DNA from: Clostridia bacterium
GTDB lineage: Bacteria; Bacillota; Clostridia; Christensenellales; CAG-138
Assembly: GCA_017448545.1 (NCBI GenBank)
Contig: JAFSLH010000017.1
Span: forward strand, 1 to 41,964
DNA: 41,964 nucleotides
Direction: 5' to 3'
In this document: positions 26,234-35,505 of the stretch, in pieces
How the letters are laid out: every line of letters begins with the position of its first letter
Position numbering within the stretch: the first letter of the stretch is position 1
Notes under the pieces: generated by a model
What the model saw: the letters and a program-made list of their open reading frames with translations, nothing else
Database searches by the model: none
Told to the model about the DNA's origin: nothing
Program-made: the position numbers and the translations under genes

Positions 26234-27334
26234 TTATTCGGGGATGAGGTGGAAGCAGATGTAAATATCGTCCGTTCCCATCGTGCACTCGTAGGTGTTG
26301 CCGCCTATGGGCGTCAGCGTCGCGCCGTAGACTTCGATCTCGTCCAGCACATATCCTGCGGTCGGCGTGTAGCCCACCGTGACGGGGCTTCCCTCCTCGG
26401 CCATATAGCAGCCCGCAAGAGCGGTTCCGCCTGCTTCCGGATCAACGGTGACGAGGACGCTGTGCGCGGGGTACGTCGTTGCAACAAAGTCGAAGTAAAC
26501 CCAGACGTCTTCATCGCCCATGTTGAATCGGAACGTATAATCGCCGACGTTGTTCAGGTCCGCACCGGAAACGCTGACGTTCTGGAGCATGTACCCATCC
26601 TGGATGAAGTACGAGATGTCAACCTCTACGCCGGGCTCCGCGGAGTCAAGACTGGCCCATGCTCCACATTCTCCCGCAGAAGAATAGCTGACGTAGATGC
26701 TGTGCGCCGCACCGTAGGATTCCGACGGCGTCGGCGTGGGCGTCGGCGTGGGCGTCGGCGTCGGCGTCGGTGTGGGCGTCGGCGTGGGTGTCGGCGTGGG
26801 CGTGGGCGTGGGCGTCGGCGTGGGCGTCGGGGTAGGGGTAGGCGTCGGAGATGACGTCGGCGTCGCTGTCGGCGTTGCCGTTGGGGTTGGCGTAGGACTG
26901 TTGTTCGACACAGGAATTGTTGCCGTCGGCGCGGCTGTTGCCGTCGGCGTCGGCGTCGGAGATGACGTCGGCGTAGGCGTCGGGGTTGCCGTCGGCGTTG
27001 CTGTCGGTGTGGGCGTCGGTGTCGCAGTCGGAGTCGGTGTGGGCGTCGGCGTAAGCGTCGGCGTCGGCGTAGACGTGACTTCTATCATAATGTTCGGACT
27101 TTTCTCCGTTTCGCTGTCCGCGACCGCCACGATAGCCGTCGGCGTGGGCTTCACTTTCAGGTTTCCGTCGCCGTCCACCAGGTCTTCGCTGACGACGACG
27201 GCGGCAGTACCGAGCACGAACGCGCTCGTCATAACGGCAGGAACCAGAATGGACAGCCTGCCATGGTGCTTCACGCCCTTGACCTTTTCATTCATCGGAC
27301 CGAATTCCGGTACCGGTTTGTTGAACTCCGACAA
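26234..27334 (-). CDS. Surface protein with Pro-Thr stalk and two InlB-type repeat domains
   Basis: 366-residue predicted cell-surface protein. The TTG start at 27334 has AGGAGGGG six bases upstream. A short cytoplasmic N terminus is followed by one membrane segment ([20 protein letters not shown]), with no cleavage site or lipobox, so it is probably a membrane anchor. Next comes about 120 residues of Thr-Pro repeats with Ala/Ser interruptions (26722-27075) and a short VSNNS break. The C-terminal 150 residues hold two similar beta-rich units of about 70 residues ([20 protein letters not shown]... and [20 protein letters not shown]...), each with a G(A)xLxxxGxxxYxxxMGxxDxxxxF pattern as in InlB/Flg_new-type bacterial repeats. 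The role is unknown; adhesion or surface display is an inference. Confidence 0.75.
   Translation of the reverse strand: MSEFNKPVPEFGPMNEKVKGVKHHGRLSILVPAVMTSAFVLGTAAVVVSEDLVDGDGNLKVKPTPTAIVAVADSETEKSPNIMIEVTSTPTPTLTPTPTPTPTATPTPTPTATPTATPTPTPTSSPTPTPTATAAPTATIPVSNNSPTPTPTATPTATPTSSPTPTPTPTPTPTPTPTPTPTPTPTPTPTPTPTPTPTPTPTPSESYGAAHSIYVSYSSAGECGAWASLDSAEPGVEVDISYFIQDGYMLQNVSVSGADLNNVGDYTFRFNMGDEDVWVYFDFVATTYPAHSVLVTVDPEAGGTALAGCYMAEEGSPVTVGYTPTAGYVLDEIEVYGATLTPIGGNTYECTMGTDDIYICFHLIPE
26722..27075. repeat. GC-rich hexanucleotide tract encoding the Pro-Thr stalk
   Basis: About 350 bases of near-perfect GGCGTC/GGCGTG-type 6-base units (plus strand), broken around 26895-26930. All units are multiples of three, so expansion or contraction would change stalk length but keep the frame. 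Confidence 0.9.
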
Positions 27335-27530
27335 CGCCGTCCCCTCCTTTCCGCAGCTTCGTTTCATGCGCCGGGCGCCCGTGCCGGACGCATACAATAT
27401 AACAAAGTGATTTTAATGGAATTTTACGAAAAAGTCAATCAGAAGAAAGACAATTCCTCCGAATCCAATATTTTTCTGACGAAATAGAGCGATTTTTCTG
27501 GCGCAAACGTCGTTTTTCACGAAAATACTG

Positions 27531-27571
27531 CAAAAACAATGCTCCGTAGGCCGAGATGCGCCGACGGAGCA
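27531..27571 (-). terminator. Terminator of the aquaporin gene
   Basis: On the minus strand TGCTCCGT (27571-27564) and ACGGAGCA (27547-27540) form an 8-bp stem with an inner GC-rich loop, followed by TTGTTTTTG. Confidence 0.8.
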
Positions 27572-27593
27572 GGGGTTCGTTTCAAAAGGTGCG

Positions 27594-28289
27594 TTATGCT
27601 TTTTTCGATTCCAGCGCCTTGTAGGCGAGCGCGGCAAGCGCAGCGCCTGCGAGCGGGCCGACGATAAAGACCCAAACGCTGGCAAGCGGGGCCAGGTTTC
27701 CGGCAAAGGCCGCTGCGATCGCGGGGCCGATGCTGCGCGCGGGGTTCACAGACGTACCGGTCAGACCGATGCCGAGAATGTGGACGCCGACCAGCGTCAG
27801 ACCGATCACGAGACCGCCGAACGAACCGTGGTTCTGCTTCTTCGAGGTAACGCCGAGGATGCAGAAGACAAAGATGAACGTCAGAACAATTTCCACCAGC
27901 AGACCGGCAAACGGGATACCGCCGACGCCGGCAAGGCCGTTGCTGCCGAAGCCGCCGGTCATATCCGTCACGCCGCCGAGCCCGAAGATCAGGGCGAGCA
28001 GACCGGAACCGGCCAGTGCGCCGACGCACTGCGCGGCAACGTAGCAGAAGAACTCCTTCAGTTCCATACCGCCCGAGAGCAGAACGCCCAGCGAGACGGC
28101 CGGATTGATGTGACAGCCGGAAATGTTGCCGACCGAGTAAGCCGTGGCGACGATTGCAAGGCCGAAAGCCAGCGCCGTCAGAATGTACCCGCCGCCCGCA
28201 GCGGCGTCACAGCCGACCAGCATTGCCGTGCCGCAGCCGAGCACGACCAGCACGCATGTTCCGATACATTCCGCAAGATACTTTCTCAT
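27594..28289 (-). CDS. Aquaporin Z-like MIP-family channel
   Basis: 231-residue channel with six membrane segments and two half-helix motifs, HINPAVS (60-66) and SVNPARS (about 184-190). The selectivity-filter positions look like a water channel: Phe in ALAFGLAI, His in VGVHILGI and Arg of NPAR, as in AqpZ, rather than the wider glycerol-type filter. ATG 28289 is supported by AGGAGG eight bases upstream. It has its own promoter and terminator. Gas or small-solute passage cannot be excluded. Confidence 0.93.
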   Translation of the reverse strand: MRKYLAECIGTCVLVVLGCGTAMLVGCDAAAGGGYILTALAFGLAIVATAYSVGNISGCHINPAVSLGVLLSGGMELKEFFCYVAAQCVGALAGSGLLALIFGLGGVTDMTGGFGSNGLAGVGGIPFAGLLVEIVLTFIFVFCILGVTSKKQNHGSFGGLVIGLTLVGVHILGIGLTGTSVNPARSIGPAIAAAFAGNLAPLASVWVFIVGPLAGAALAALAYKALESKKA

Positions 28290-28329
28290 TTTGATTGCCT
28301 CCTTTTTGCTTATGATCAGGAACAGAATC

Positions 28330-28358
28330 AGTATAGCATTTGCATTTTCGTTTCGCAA
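28330..28358 (-). promoter_or_regulatory. Promoter of the aquaporin gene
   Basis: Minus-strand TTGCGA (28358-28353), 17-base spacer, TATACT (28335-28330). Confidence 0.7.
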
Positions 28359-28488
28359 CCGTTCGGCACAATCGTTTTTTGAAAAAAAGATTCCGAAAAA
28401 AGAAATCGGAGGCAAACGCCTGTGTTCCGCAAACGGGGTCCGTCCGAGAGAATACGGAAAAACGGCGTTGACCCTGCACCCTCCGCTT

Positions 28489-29685
28489 TCAGAAAGCTGC
28501 GGTTTCTTTCGCCGATGCGTAATACAGCGGGATCGCGGCCAACTGCATGATCACCGACAGCGCGATCATGACGGCGACGCTGCGGTCGTACAGCACGCCG
28601 AGGAGCCAGCTTCCCAAAAACCAGAACACGCCGAACGCGCATTCGAAGACGCCGTACCCCGTCGCACGGCTTTGCTTCGGGACGATCCGCGCAACGGTCG
28701 CTTTCAGGATCGATTCCTGCGCGCCCATGCCGACGCCCCACATCGCAAGACCGACGAGCAGCAGCGGCACGGAGCGGAACGCGAAGATGAAAACGGCGAA
28801 CGGCGCGGAAAGCAGCGTCGAGAGAATCAGCGCCCGTGCGCCTTTCCGGTCGTACAGCAGACCGAAGCCGAGCGCCGCAACGGCGTCGACGAGCATGGCG
28901 CCCGCATACAGCAGCGGGAGCGTCTCGGCCGGGAACGAAAACGCGTCGGATATGTGCATGATGACTAGCGAGTAATCGATGAAGCCGAACGCAAACAGAC
29001 TGATGCCGGCGATATACAGAAGGAACGGCTTGTCCGGCCGGAACGGGACGTATTCCTTCGCTTCGGGCTCAAAGTGCTCCGGTGACGGGAATTTCAGCCG
29101 CGTGACAAGCAGAAGCGCCATCGTGATCGCGCCGGGAATCGCCAGCACGGCAAAGCAGACCGTGTAGGTGCGAAACACGCTTTCGTCCTGCCGGAACAGC
29201 ATAACGAGGTACAGCAGCACGGGGCCGAGGAACGCGCCGATCTGATCCAGTACTTCCAGAAGGCCGAAACTCTTTCCGACACCCTCCTGCGACGCGGCAA
29301 ACGACAGAATTGTGTTTTTGGCGGGCTTTTTGATGGCCTTGCCCATGCGCTGCACCACGAGCAGCAGGCACGCGGCGATCCAACCGTGCTCACCGATCAG
29401 CGCAAGCGCCGGAACGGCGGCGATGTCAAGCGCATAGCCGAGGATCGTCATCGGCCAGTACTGCTTCGTGCGGTCGGCGATCCGACCGAAGACGTAACGC
29501 ATCGAGTAGCCGATCATCTCACCGAGACCGGACACAAAGCCGATCGTTCCGGCGGACGCGCCGAGCAGGGAAAGATACGCGCCGCGAATGCTCGCCGCAC
29601 CCTCGTGCGTCAGGTCCGAAAACAGACTGACAATCCCGAACAGAACGATAAAGGCCATTGCCGGGGAAAGACTCTTTCGTTTCAT
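28489..29685 (-). CDS. Major facilitator superfamily transporter
   Basis: 398-residue MFS protein with about 11-12 membrane segments. The family-typical loop GYSMRYVFGRIADRTKQYWP after the second segment, the IGEHGWIAACLLLVVQRMGKAIKKPAKNTILSFA block, and the equivalent second-half loop GFGLLYDRKGARALI are visible. The pattern resembles MFS proteins annotated as drug or sugar-phosphate-like exporters with RxGKAxxxPxxxxxL motifs. Substrate not assignable. ATG 29685 lacks a strong ribosome binding site (GCGGGTT upstream). No clear terminator follows. Confidence 0.85.
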   Translation of the reverse strand: MKRKSLSPAMAFIVLFGIVSLFSDLTHEGAASIRGAYLSLLGASAGTIGFVSGLGEMIGYSMRYVFGRIADRTKQYWPMTILGYALDIAAVPALALIGEHGWIAACLLLVVQRMGKAIKKPAKNTILSFAASQEGVGKSFGLLEVLDQIGAFLGPVLLYLVMLFRQDESVFRTYTVCFAVLAIPGAITMALLLVTRLKFPSPEHFEPEAKEYVPFRPDKPFLLYIAGISLFAFGFIDYSLVIMHISDAFSFPAETLPLLYAGAMLVDAVAALGFGLLYDRKGARALILSTLLSAPFAVFIFAFRSVPLLLVGLAMWGVGMGAQESILKATVARIVPKQSRATGYGVFECAFGVFWFLGSWLLGVLYDRSVAVMIALSVIMQLAAIPLYYASAKETAAF

Positions 29686-29808
29686 AACCCGCTTTGCCGC
29701 TTCCTTTTTTGCACGTTTGATACCGGTACAAGGATACCGCTTCTTCGCCCGTCCGTCAATCCGTTTTCTGAAAAATCGAGACCGCCCACCTGATCGGGAC
29801 GGTTTTTG

Positions 29809-29837
29809 TTGCGTCCGGCGGGGCGGTATGGTATACT
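29809..29837 (+). promoter_or_regulatory. Promoter of the tldD operon
   Basis: TTGCGT (29809-29814), 17-base spacer, TATACT (29832-29837). A GC hairpin followed by TTTTT sits just upstream (about 29781-29809) and may end transcription entering from the left. Confidence 0.65.
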
Positions 29838-29886
29838 CAATACAGTGGCTCGGAAAACCGGAAACTACGAGCAAGGAGGACACACT

Positions 29887-31224
29887 ATGCTGCAATTTCG
29901 GGACGGCTTTTATGCCGACGTTCGAACGGAAGACCGCTTCCGCACGATCATTCAATACAAGGCGGGCGTGCTCGAGGAACTGAAGACGCGCCGGGAACAA
30001 CAGGCGTTCTTACGCGTGTACGACGGCAAGCTCTGGTACTACGCGTCGGTGACGGACGTAAAGCATCTGCAGAAGACGCTGGACGGGCTCTACGGCGCGG
30101 CGACGGCGAATCCCGCGATCCTCGACGATCCGATCGTGCGCCGGTTTGAACGGAACGTCGACCGGATCGAAACGTTCGGGGACTGCTCGGTACGTGATAT
30201 TCCGCTGCGGAACAAGCAGGAACTGCTGCTTTCCTATCTGCCGATCGTCACGGAGGACGACTGCGTCAAGATGGCGCAGGGAATCTATGTGGATCGGAAC
30301 AGCCGGTTCCGGTTCTGCTCGTCACTCGGCGCGGACATCGAATACGATTACCAGACCTGCGGCCTGCGGTTCGATATGAACATGGCGGAGGGGGAGAAGA
30401 AATTCACCGGCTCCTGGCAGACCGGCTGCACGCGCTTCGACGAACTGACCGGACTGGAAACGGAAATCCGCGAAGCGGCAAAGGAGAGCGCGGACTACCT
30501 GCGCAATTCCGTCCCCGTGGAAGCGGGCAAATACCCGGTCGTGCTGTCGCCGATCGCGGCGGGCGTGTTTGCACATGAATCGTTCGGGCACAAGTCCGAA
30601 TCCGACTTCATGCTGTCCGACGATTCCATGAAAGAGGAATGGCAGCTCGGCAAGACCGTCGGCAGTCCGATCCTCTCGATCGCGGAATCCGGCTGCGTGC
30701 CCGGCTGCGGGTTCGTCCCGTATGACGACGAGGGCACGAAGGCGCGGAAGAATTATCTGATCCGAAACGGCGTGCTCGCGGGACGGCTGCACAGCGCGCA
30801 GACCGCGGCGGCGCTGGACGAGGGCCTGACCGGCAACGCCCGCGCGATCGACTGCAATTTCGAGCCGATCGTGCGCATGACGACGACCTGGATCGAGGGC
30901 GGCGACCTGACCTTTGACGAGCTGATCGCGCCGATCGAAAAGGGCTATTTCATCAAGACGATCAACCACGGCAGCGGCATGAGCACGTTTACGATCGCGC
31001 CGAGTCTTGCGTATGAAATCCAAGACGGCAAGCTGGGCCGTCCGGTGCAGATCAGCGTCATCTCGGGCAACGTGTTCGAGACGCTCGGGCTGATCGACGG
31101 GCTCACGAAGGACGTCGAGATGCTGTCGTTCGTCACGGGCGGCTGCGGCAAGATGGAGCAGCACCCGCTGCCCGTCGGGTTCGGCGGCCCGTATGTACGG
31201 GTTTCGGAAATGAATGTGCAGTGA
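29887..31224 (+). CDS. tldD: TldD-family metalloprotease
   Basis: 445-residue member of the TldD/PmbA family. The metal-binding motif HESFGH (HExxxH; about residues 235-240, in GVFAHESFGHKSESDF) identifies this as the catalytic TldD-type subunit. Later GFVPYDDEGTKARKNYLIRNG, LTGNARAI and the terminal VTGGCGKMEQHPLPVGFGGP are also conserved. In E. coli the TldD-TldE heterodimer degrades unfolded or modified peptides and trims leader peptides of microcin B17. AAGGAGG lies seven bases before the ATG. It is followed ten bases later by the tldE-like partner. Confidence 0.93.
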   Translation: MLQFRDGFYADVRTEDRFRTIIQYKAGVLEELKTRREQQAFLRVYDGKLWYYASVTDVKHLQKTLDGLYGAATANPAILDDPIVRRFERNVDRIETFGDCSVRDIPLRNKQELLLSYLPIVTEDDCVKMAQGIYVDRNSRFRFCSSLGADIEYDYQTCGLRFDMNMAEGEKKFTGSWQTGCTRFDELTGLETEIREAAKESADYLRNSVPVEAGKYPVVLSPIAAGVFAHESFGHKSESDFMLSDDSMKEEWQLGKTVGSPILSIAESGCVPGCGFVPYDDEGTKARKNYLIRNGVLAGRLHSAQTAAALDEGLTGNARAIDCNFEPIVRMTTTWIEGGDLTFDELIAPIEKGYFIKTINHGSGMSTFTIAPSLAYEIQDGKLGRPVQISVISGNVFETLGLIDGLTKDVEMLSFVTGGCGKMEQHPLPVGFGGPYVRVSEMNVQ

Positions 31225-31234
31225 GGACAATACT

Positions 31235-32452
31235 ATGGAAAAAGAATTCATCAAACAAACGGAACATTCCTATACGCTCAACGTGACCGCGGGCAAAATC
31301 GACAGCTTCCGCGAGGTCGAACGCACGACCGGCACGGTCCGTGTCTATGAAAACGGCTGTATCGGCGTCGCCGGCTGCCTCGGCGAACCGGACGAAGCGG
31401 AACTGACCGAAAAGGCGAAGGAAGCGCTGGCGTTCGGCATCCCGTATCCCGAAAAACTCGAAGGCCCGCTCGAAGCGGAAGCGCACAATGACGCGGAGAT
31501 TCTCCCGGTTGCGGATTTCATTCCGACCATGCAATCGTTCCTGGACCGGCTCGGCGAACTCTGCCCCCGGTTCGGGCTTTCGAACAAGATCAGTCTGAAG
31601 TACAGTCAGTCGGAATATCGGAACTCCAAAGGGCGCAGTCTGTCCTGCTCCGGCGGAAATATGGATATCAGCCTGGTCGCGCAGAACCGCGGCTCGGGCA
31701 ATCTGTTCGATACGGGCTTCGGCTGGGACGGCGTCGGTTTCGACGCGGAAAAACTGCTTGCGGAATTCAAGCGGGAATACGATGCGTTCTATGTGCCCGC
31801 CGATCTCGAACCGGGCCGTTATCCGGTTGTGACGGATCCTTCCATGATCGTGTTCCGCTTCGTCAACCATTTGGTCGGCGACCTGTATGCGGCCGGCGCG
31901 TCGCTGCTTTCCGGCAAGCTCGGCGAAAAGCTGTTCTCCGAAAAACTGACGGTTCGTGACGACAGAAACCCGGATACGGCACACGGCGGCTGCTTCTTCG
32001 ACGCGGAGGGCTGCGTTGCGCCGGGGTTCCGGCCGACGCTGATCGAAAACGGCGTGCTGAAGGGCCTTCTGACGACGAAAAAGACTGCCGAAACGTACGG
32101 CCTGCCGAATCTCGGCACAGCCGACGCTGCGTATGACGGCGTGCCGGGCATCGGATTCGGCAAGCTGTATCTGGACGCAACGGCCAAGAGCCTCAAGGAA
32201 CTCGTTCCCGGCAAGGCGATCCTCGTTGCGATCGCGTCCGGCGGCGACGCCACGCCCGACGGACACTTTGCGACGCCCGTGCAGATGGCGTATCTGATGG
32301 AAAACGGCGAGCTCGTCGGCCGTCTGCCCGATCTCGCGATCTCCGGCGACTTCTTCGACCTGTTCGGCAAGGACTACATCGGCACCGTCCACGACGATCC
32401 GTTGGACGGCACTATCCTGAGCGCCTTCGAAATGGACGTGGAGAAGGCGTAA
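31235..32452 (+). CDS. TldE/PmbA-family partner subunit
   Basis: 405-residue TldE/PmbA-type protein. It shares the family fold blocks (VYENGCIGVAGCLG, EPGRYPVVTDPSMIVFRFVNHLVGDLYAAG) but has no HExxxH: the corresponding position reads FVNHLVGDL. This is as expected for the non-catalytic partner. The C terminus keeps GHFATPVQMAYLMENGELVG and GTVHDDPLDG. GAGG lies eight bases before the ATG. With tldD it should form the TldD/E heterodimer. No small precursor peptide gene was seen next to the pair, so the substrate is unknown. Confidence 0.88.
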   Translation: MEKEFIKQTEHSYTLNVTAGKIDSFREVERTTGTVRVYENGCIGVAGCLGEPDEAELTEKAKEALAFGIPYPEKLEGPLEAEAHNDAEILPVADFIPTMQSFLDRLGELCPRFGLSNKISLKYSQSEYRNSKGRSLSCSGGNMDISLVAQNRGSGNLFDTGFGWDGVGFDAEKLLAEFKREYDAFYVPADLEPGRYPVVTDPSMIVFRFVNHLVGDLYAAGASLLSGKLGEKLFSEKLTVRDDRNPDTAHGGCFFDAEGCVAPGFRPTLIENGVLKGLLTTKKTAETYGLPNLGTADAAYDGVPGIGFGKLYLDATAKSLKELVPGKAILVAIASGGDATPDGHFATPVQMAYLMENGELVGRLPDLAISGDFFDLFGKDYIGTVHDDPLDGTILSAFEMDVEKA

Positions 32453-32483
32453 GCCTGACAACAAATCATTACGGAGTAAAGAT

Positions 32484-33854
32484 ATGGATAAAAAAGAAAT
32501 GATAGAAAGCCTTGCCCGCAGGGCGTATGAAGTGGATGGGTTCAACGGAACGTGGCTCTATGCCGAGAACGGTAAGATCGTGTCCAAGGGCGCGGTCGGC
32601 TGGCTCGACCCGGCAGGAACCCAACCCGTCCGTGAGGATTCGATCTTTCAGCTCGCGTCGGTCACCAAGCAGTTTACGGCGTCCGCGGTCATGCTGGCGA
32701 GAAGGATGGGGCTTTTGCAGCTCGAGGACGAGATCACGAAGTACTTCCCGGAACTGGAAGCATACAAGGGCGTGACGCTCCGGCATCTGCTCAGCCACAT
32801 CGGCGGCGTGCCCGATTACTTCGACGACGCGGACTGGTTCATCAACCTCTGGAAGGAAGAAAAACGGGTTCCGGGCAACAGCGAGATCGTGCGCTTCCTT
32901 TGCGAAACCAAGCTGGAGCCGTATTTCAAGCCGGGCGAGAAATACGAATACTCGAACACCGGCTACAACCTTTTGGCGGAGACGGTGGAGAAGGTCTCCG
33001 GCGTGCCGTTTGAGGAATTTCTCCGGCGGAACATTTTCGAACCGGCCGGCATGTCTTCCACCCGTTGCTGCCATATCCGCCGGGACGGCGTTCCGTTCGG
33101 GAACTACGCCGTCGCGACGGTGTACGAAGACGACCGGTTCGTTTCGGACATGGATTCCGAGGACGACCGCGTCGTGGCCGCCTTTGACGGCCTGAACGGC
33201 GACGACTATGTCTATACCAATATCTTTGATATGTTCAAGTGGGACAGGGCGCTGCGGGAAGAAACCGTGCTGACCCGCGAGGAGCAGCAGATGATGTATT
33301 CGCCGGCCGTGCTCAACGGCGGCGAACCGTATGAGGATGCGGACGGAGACGGATACGGTTTCGGCTGGAGCGTAATCGACGATGCAAAATTCGGTCGGAT
33401 CGTCTGCCACAGCGGCGGCATGCCGGGCGTGCATACCTGGTTCGCACGGACCGTGGACGCGGACAGAGTGCTTGTGATTCTGTGCAACCGGGAAGAACTG
33501 GACGCCAGAGCGCATGATCGCTTCTACACCGGCCTGCAGGATATCGCATTGGACAAGGAGCCCAAGCCCATCATCACGATCGAGGACATTGCGATCCCGA
33601 ACCCCGATCAATCGAAGTGGGAGAGCTACTGCGGCAAGTACGAGCATCCCGAGGACGACGATTTCATCATCGACGAGGTATTCCTGAAGGACGGCGAACT
33701 GTACGCGAACGCGATCGACGACGACGGGGACGGTTTTACGTTCCGTCTCTATCCGATCGGCGAGAACGAGTTCGGCCGGAAGGGCGGTATGCTGAAGCTG
33801 CAATTCGGCGACGGCTGCCTGATGTTCGACGATATCACCTGCAAAAAACTGTAA
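32484..33854 (+). CDS. Beta-lactamase class C-like serine hydrolase
   Basis: 456-residue serine hydrolase of the penicillin-binding / class C family. The catalytic SVTK (59-62), YSNTGY (about 153-158; YxN motif) and HSGG (about 312-315; KTG equivalent) are present. The C-terminal 100 residues (from about 365) form a lipocalin-like beta domain, as in DUF3471-type hydrolases (YCGKYEHPEDDDFI). No signal peptide is visible, so a cytoplasmic peptidase/esterase is more likely than a secreted beta-lactamase. GGAG lies seven bases before the ATG, 31 bases after tldE, so it is probably co-transcribed. Confidence 0.9.
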   Translation: MDKKEMIESLARRAYEVDGFNGTWLYAENGKIVSKGAVGWLDPAGTQPVREDSIFQLASVTKQFTASAVMLARRMGLLQLEDEITKYFPELEAYKGVTLRHLLSHIGGVPDYFDDADWFINLWKEEKRVPGNSEIVRFLCETKLEPYFKPGEKYEYSNTGYNLLAETVEKVSGVPFEEFLRRNIFEPAGMSSTRCCHIRRDGVPFGNYAVATVYEDDRFVSDMDSEDDRVVAAFDGLNGDDYVYTNIFDMFKWDRALREETVLTREEQQMMYSPAVLNGGEPYEDADGDGYGFGWSVIDDAKFGRIVCHSGGMPGVHTWFARTVDADRVLVILCNREELDARAHDRFYTGLQDIALDKEPKPIITIEDIAIPNPDQSKWESYCGKYEHPEDDDFIIDEVFLKDGELYANAIDDDGDGFTFRLYPIGENEFGRKGGMLKLQFGDGCLMFDDITCKKL

Positions 33855-33878
33855 GCCACACCCGACAACAAAGAACGA

Positions 33879-33917
33879 AGCCGTTCCGGTTCTCTTTCGA
33901 GCGCCGGAGCGGCTTTT
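33879..33917 (+). terminator. Terminator of the tldD operon
   Basis: AGCCGTTCCGG and CCGGAGCGGCT form an 11-bp stem with one mismatch, followed by TTTTT. Confidence 0.88.
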
Positions 33918-33963
33918 TGCTGCAATTGACGAGGGTTGTTCCGGCGCAGGGCCGGGTCAATTC

Positions 33964-34531
33964 TTATTGGAACGATGCGGCGGTCAGCACGCAATCCGTG
34001 TAGGCCGTTCCGTCGACGGTCAGCGTAACGCCGACGGGCACGATCACCTTCGCGTCGCCGGAGATCGACAGGGAAGTGAGCAGGGACGTGCCGGTCACAT
34101 TCCAGACCGCGTCGTCGGTCAGGGTAACGTGTACCGCGTTGCCGCCGTTGGAAGAAATGAGGTTCGCAACGTGGCCGAGGCTCCAGTATTCGTTGATCGT
34201 AAAGCACGCGTTCTGGTAGCTCTTGGCAAAGGCAGCTGCAGTTTCGGCCGTTTCGAACGCGAACCCGCCGTAGTCCTTGACCTTTTGCGACCCCTCGTAG
34301 GTGACATGGATCGCCGACGTCGAAGCGATCGCGCCGGCATACGACGCGCCCTTGCCGAAGGTGCTTGCTTTCGTCAGCGTTGTTCAGCGTCAGCGTGGTG
34401 TTATAGACGTTCAGATACATATTCGTTCCGGCGTCGGTGGAAAGCACCGCCCACGCGCCCGACGAAGTATCGGAATCCAGGACGTTGGTGGTCGTGTTGT
34501 TTCCCATCTCCTGCTTTTCAGTATAGCCCAC
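33964..34531 (-). pseudogene. Frameshifted remnant of a beta-helix adhesin-like protein
   Basis: On the minus strand a frame opening with VGYTEKQEMGNNTTTNVLDS runs to TTLTLNN (about 34385). It then loses sense, while the next frame continues the same kind of protein: LTKASTFGKGASYAG, AIHVTYEGSQKVKDYGGFAF, WSLGHVANLISSNGGNAVHV, TDDAVWNVTGTSLLTSLSIS, VTLTVDGTAYTDCVLTAASF, stop at 33964. The end resembles the C-terminal end of right-handed beta-helix, adhesin-like surface proteins of gut bacteria (VWTVTG.S.LTSL...). One extra base, or two missing, near 34380-34390 breaks the frame. No signal peptide is seen, so the 5' part is also missing. Confidence 0.7.
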
Positions 34532-34590
34532 AGAGGAACGCTGTCATGCGCACAGGGACGAAATGCACGGTAAACGTACAAACGTATTAG

Positions 34591-34619
34591 TTGAAGTACG
34601 GACGGGACTGTGGTATACT
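34591..34619 (+). promoter_or_regulatory. Promoter of the alpha/beta hydrolase gene
   Basis: TTGAAG (34591-34596), 17-base spacer, TATACT (34614-34619), 34 bases before the ATG. Confidence 0.75.
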
Positions 34620-34653
34620 CTTTCCGAGAACGGAAAGCGCGGAGGGCAAACGC

Positions 34654-35400
34654 ATGCGGGTGCGGGAATTTGGATCGGCGCAGCGGGAAACGATTCTGCT
34701 GCTGCACGGCGGCGGGCTGTCGTGGTGGAACTATCGGAAGGAAGCCGAGCTCCTCGCATCGGATTACCATGTCGTTCTGCCGATTCTCGACGGGCACGCG
34801 GGCAGCGACCGGCCGTTCACAGCCATCGAGGACAACGCCGCGGAACTCATCGCATACATCGACGAGCAGTACCAAGGGCATGTTTTACTGATCGGCGGTC
34901 TGTCGCTCGGCGCGCAGATTCTGCTGGAAATGCTGTCGCAGCGCGGCGATCTCTGTCGCTTTGCGCTCGTGGAAAGCGCCTGCGTGATTCCGTCGAAGCT
35001 GACGAACGCGCTGATCGGCCCCGCTTTCGGCAGCAGCTACGGGCTGATTCGAAACTGGCGGTTTGCAAAGCTGCAGTTCCGGTCGCTGCACATGGACGAT
35101 TGCTTTTTTGAAGAATACTATCGGGATACCTGCCAAATTGCAAAGGCGGACATGATCGCTTTTCTGCGGGCAAATACGGCATATTCCCTGAAACCCTCCA
35201 TCGCGGACACGACGGCGCGGATGCATGTGCTGGTCGGCGGCAGGGAATCCGGAACGATGCGCAAATCCGCGGCGCTGCTCAGGCAAAGCATTCCCGGCTG
35301 TACCGAGCAGATTCTGCCCGGCCTGTATCACGGCGAATTTTCGATCAATTACCCGGATCGGTACGCGGCATTCTTGCGGACCATGATTGACGGCAAGTGA
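34654..35400 (+). CDS. Alpha/beta-fold hydrolase
   Basis: 248-residue hydrolase. The oxyanion-hole motif LLLHGGG (15-21), the nucleophile elbow GLSLG with Ser84, and a late histidine in LYHGEF (about 226) form the usual serine hydrolase framework. An acidic residue in GGRESG near 200 could complete the triad. GGAGGG lies seven bases before ATG 34654, which is chosen over the longer frame since that frame overlaps the promoter. Esterase or lipase-like activity is an inference; the substrate is unknown. Three GNAT genes follow. Confidence 0.85.
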   Translation: MRVREFGSAQRETILLLHGGGLSWWNYRKEAELLASDYHVVLPILDGHAGSDRPFTAIEDNAAELIAYIDEQYQGHVLLIGGLSLGAQILLEMLSQRGDLCRFALVESACVIPSKLTNALIGPAFGSSYGLIRNWRFAKLQFRSLHMDDCFFEEYYRDTCQIAKADMIAFLRANTAYSLKPSIADTTARMHVLVGGRESGTMRKSAALLRQSIPGCTEQILPGLYHGEFSINYPDRYAAFLRTMIDGK

Positions 35401-35505
35401 AGCTCGGGCCGCCTGCAAAGACCGTGCTGCGGCTTGACTTTTCCAAACTTGAACAGCCCCGGTTTTTGCGTACATCGAAATCGTTGAATAAGGAAGGAGA
35501 ATCCC

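Noticed and set aside
26722..27075. CRISPR-like repeat array
   Set aside because: The repeats are 6-base coding units in one protein, without spacers or 23-37 base direct repeats, and no cas genes are present.
26736..27410. Long plus-strand frame of Gly-Val repeats (GVGVGV...)
   Set aside because: It is the antisense of the Pro-Thr repeat stalk; the hexamer repeats leave all frames open. The minus-strand frame has a ribosome binding site, membrane anchor and structured domains.
29781..29810. Hairpin with TTTTT between the MFS and tldD genes as an operon terminator
   Set aside because: No plus-strand gene lies immediately upstream and the stem has a bulge. It is kept only as a remark in the tldD promoter entry.
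29887..32452. RiPP/microcin biosynthesis locus suggested by tldD-tldE
   Set aside because: No precursor peptide, cyclodehydratase, radical SAM or lanthipeptide gene nearby; TldD/E also serve in general peptide turnover.
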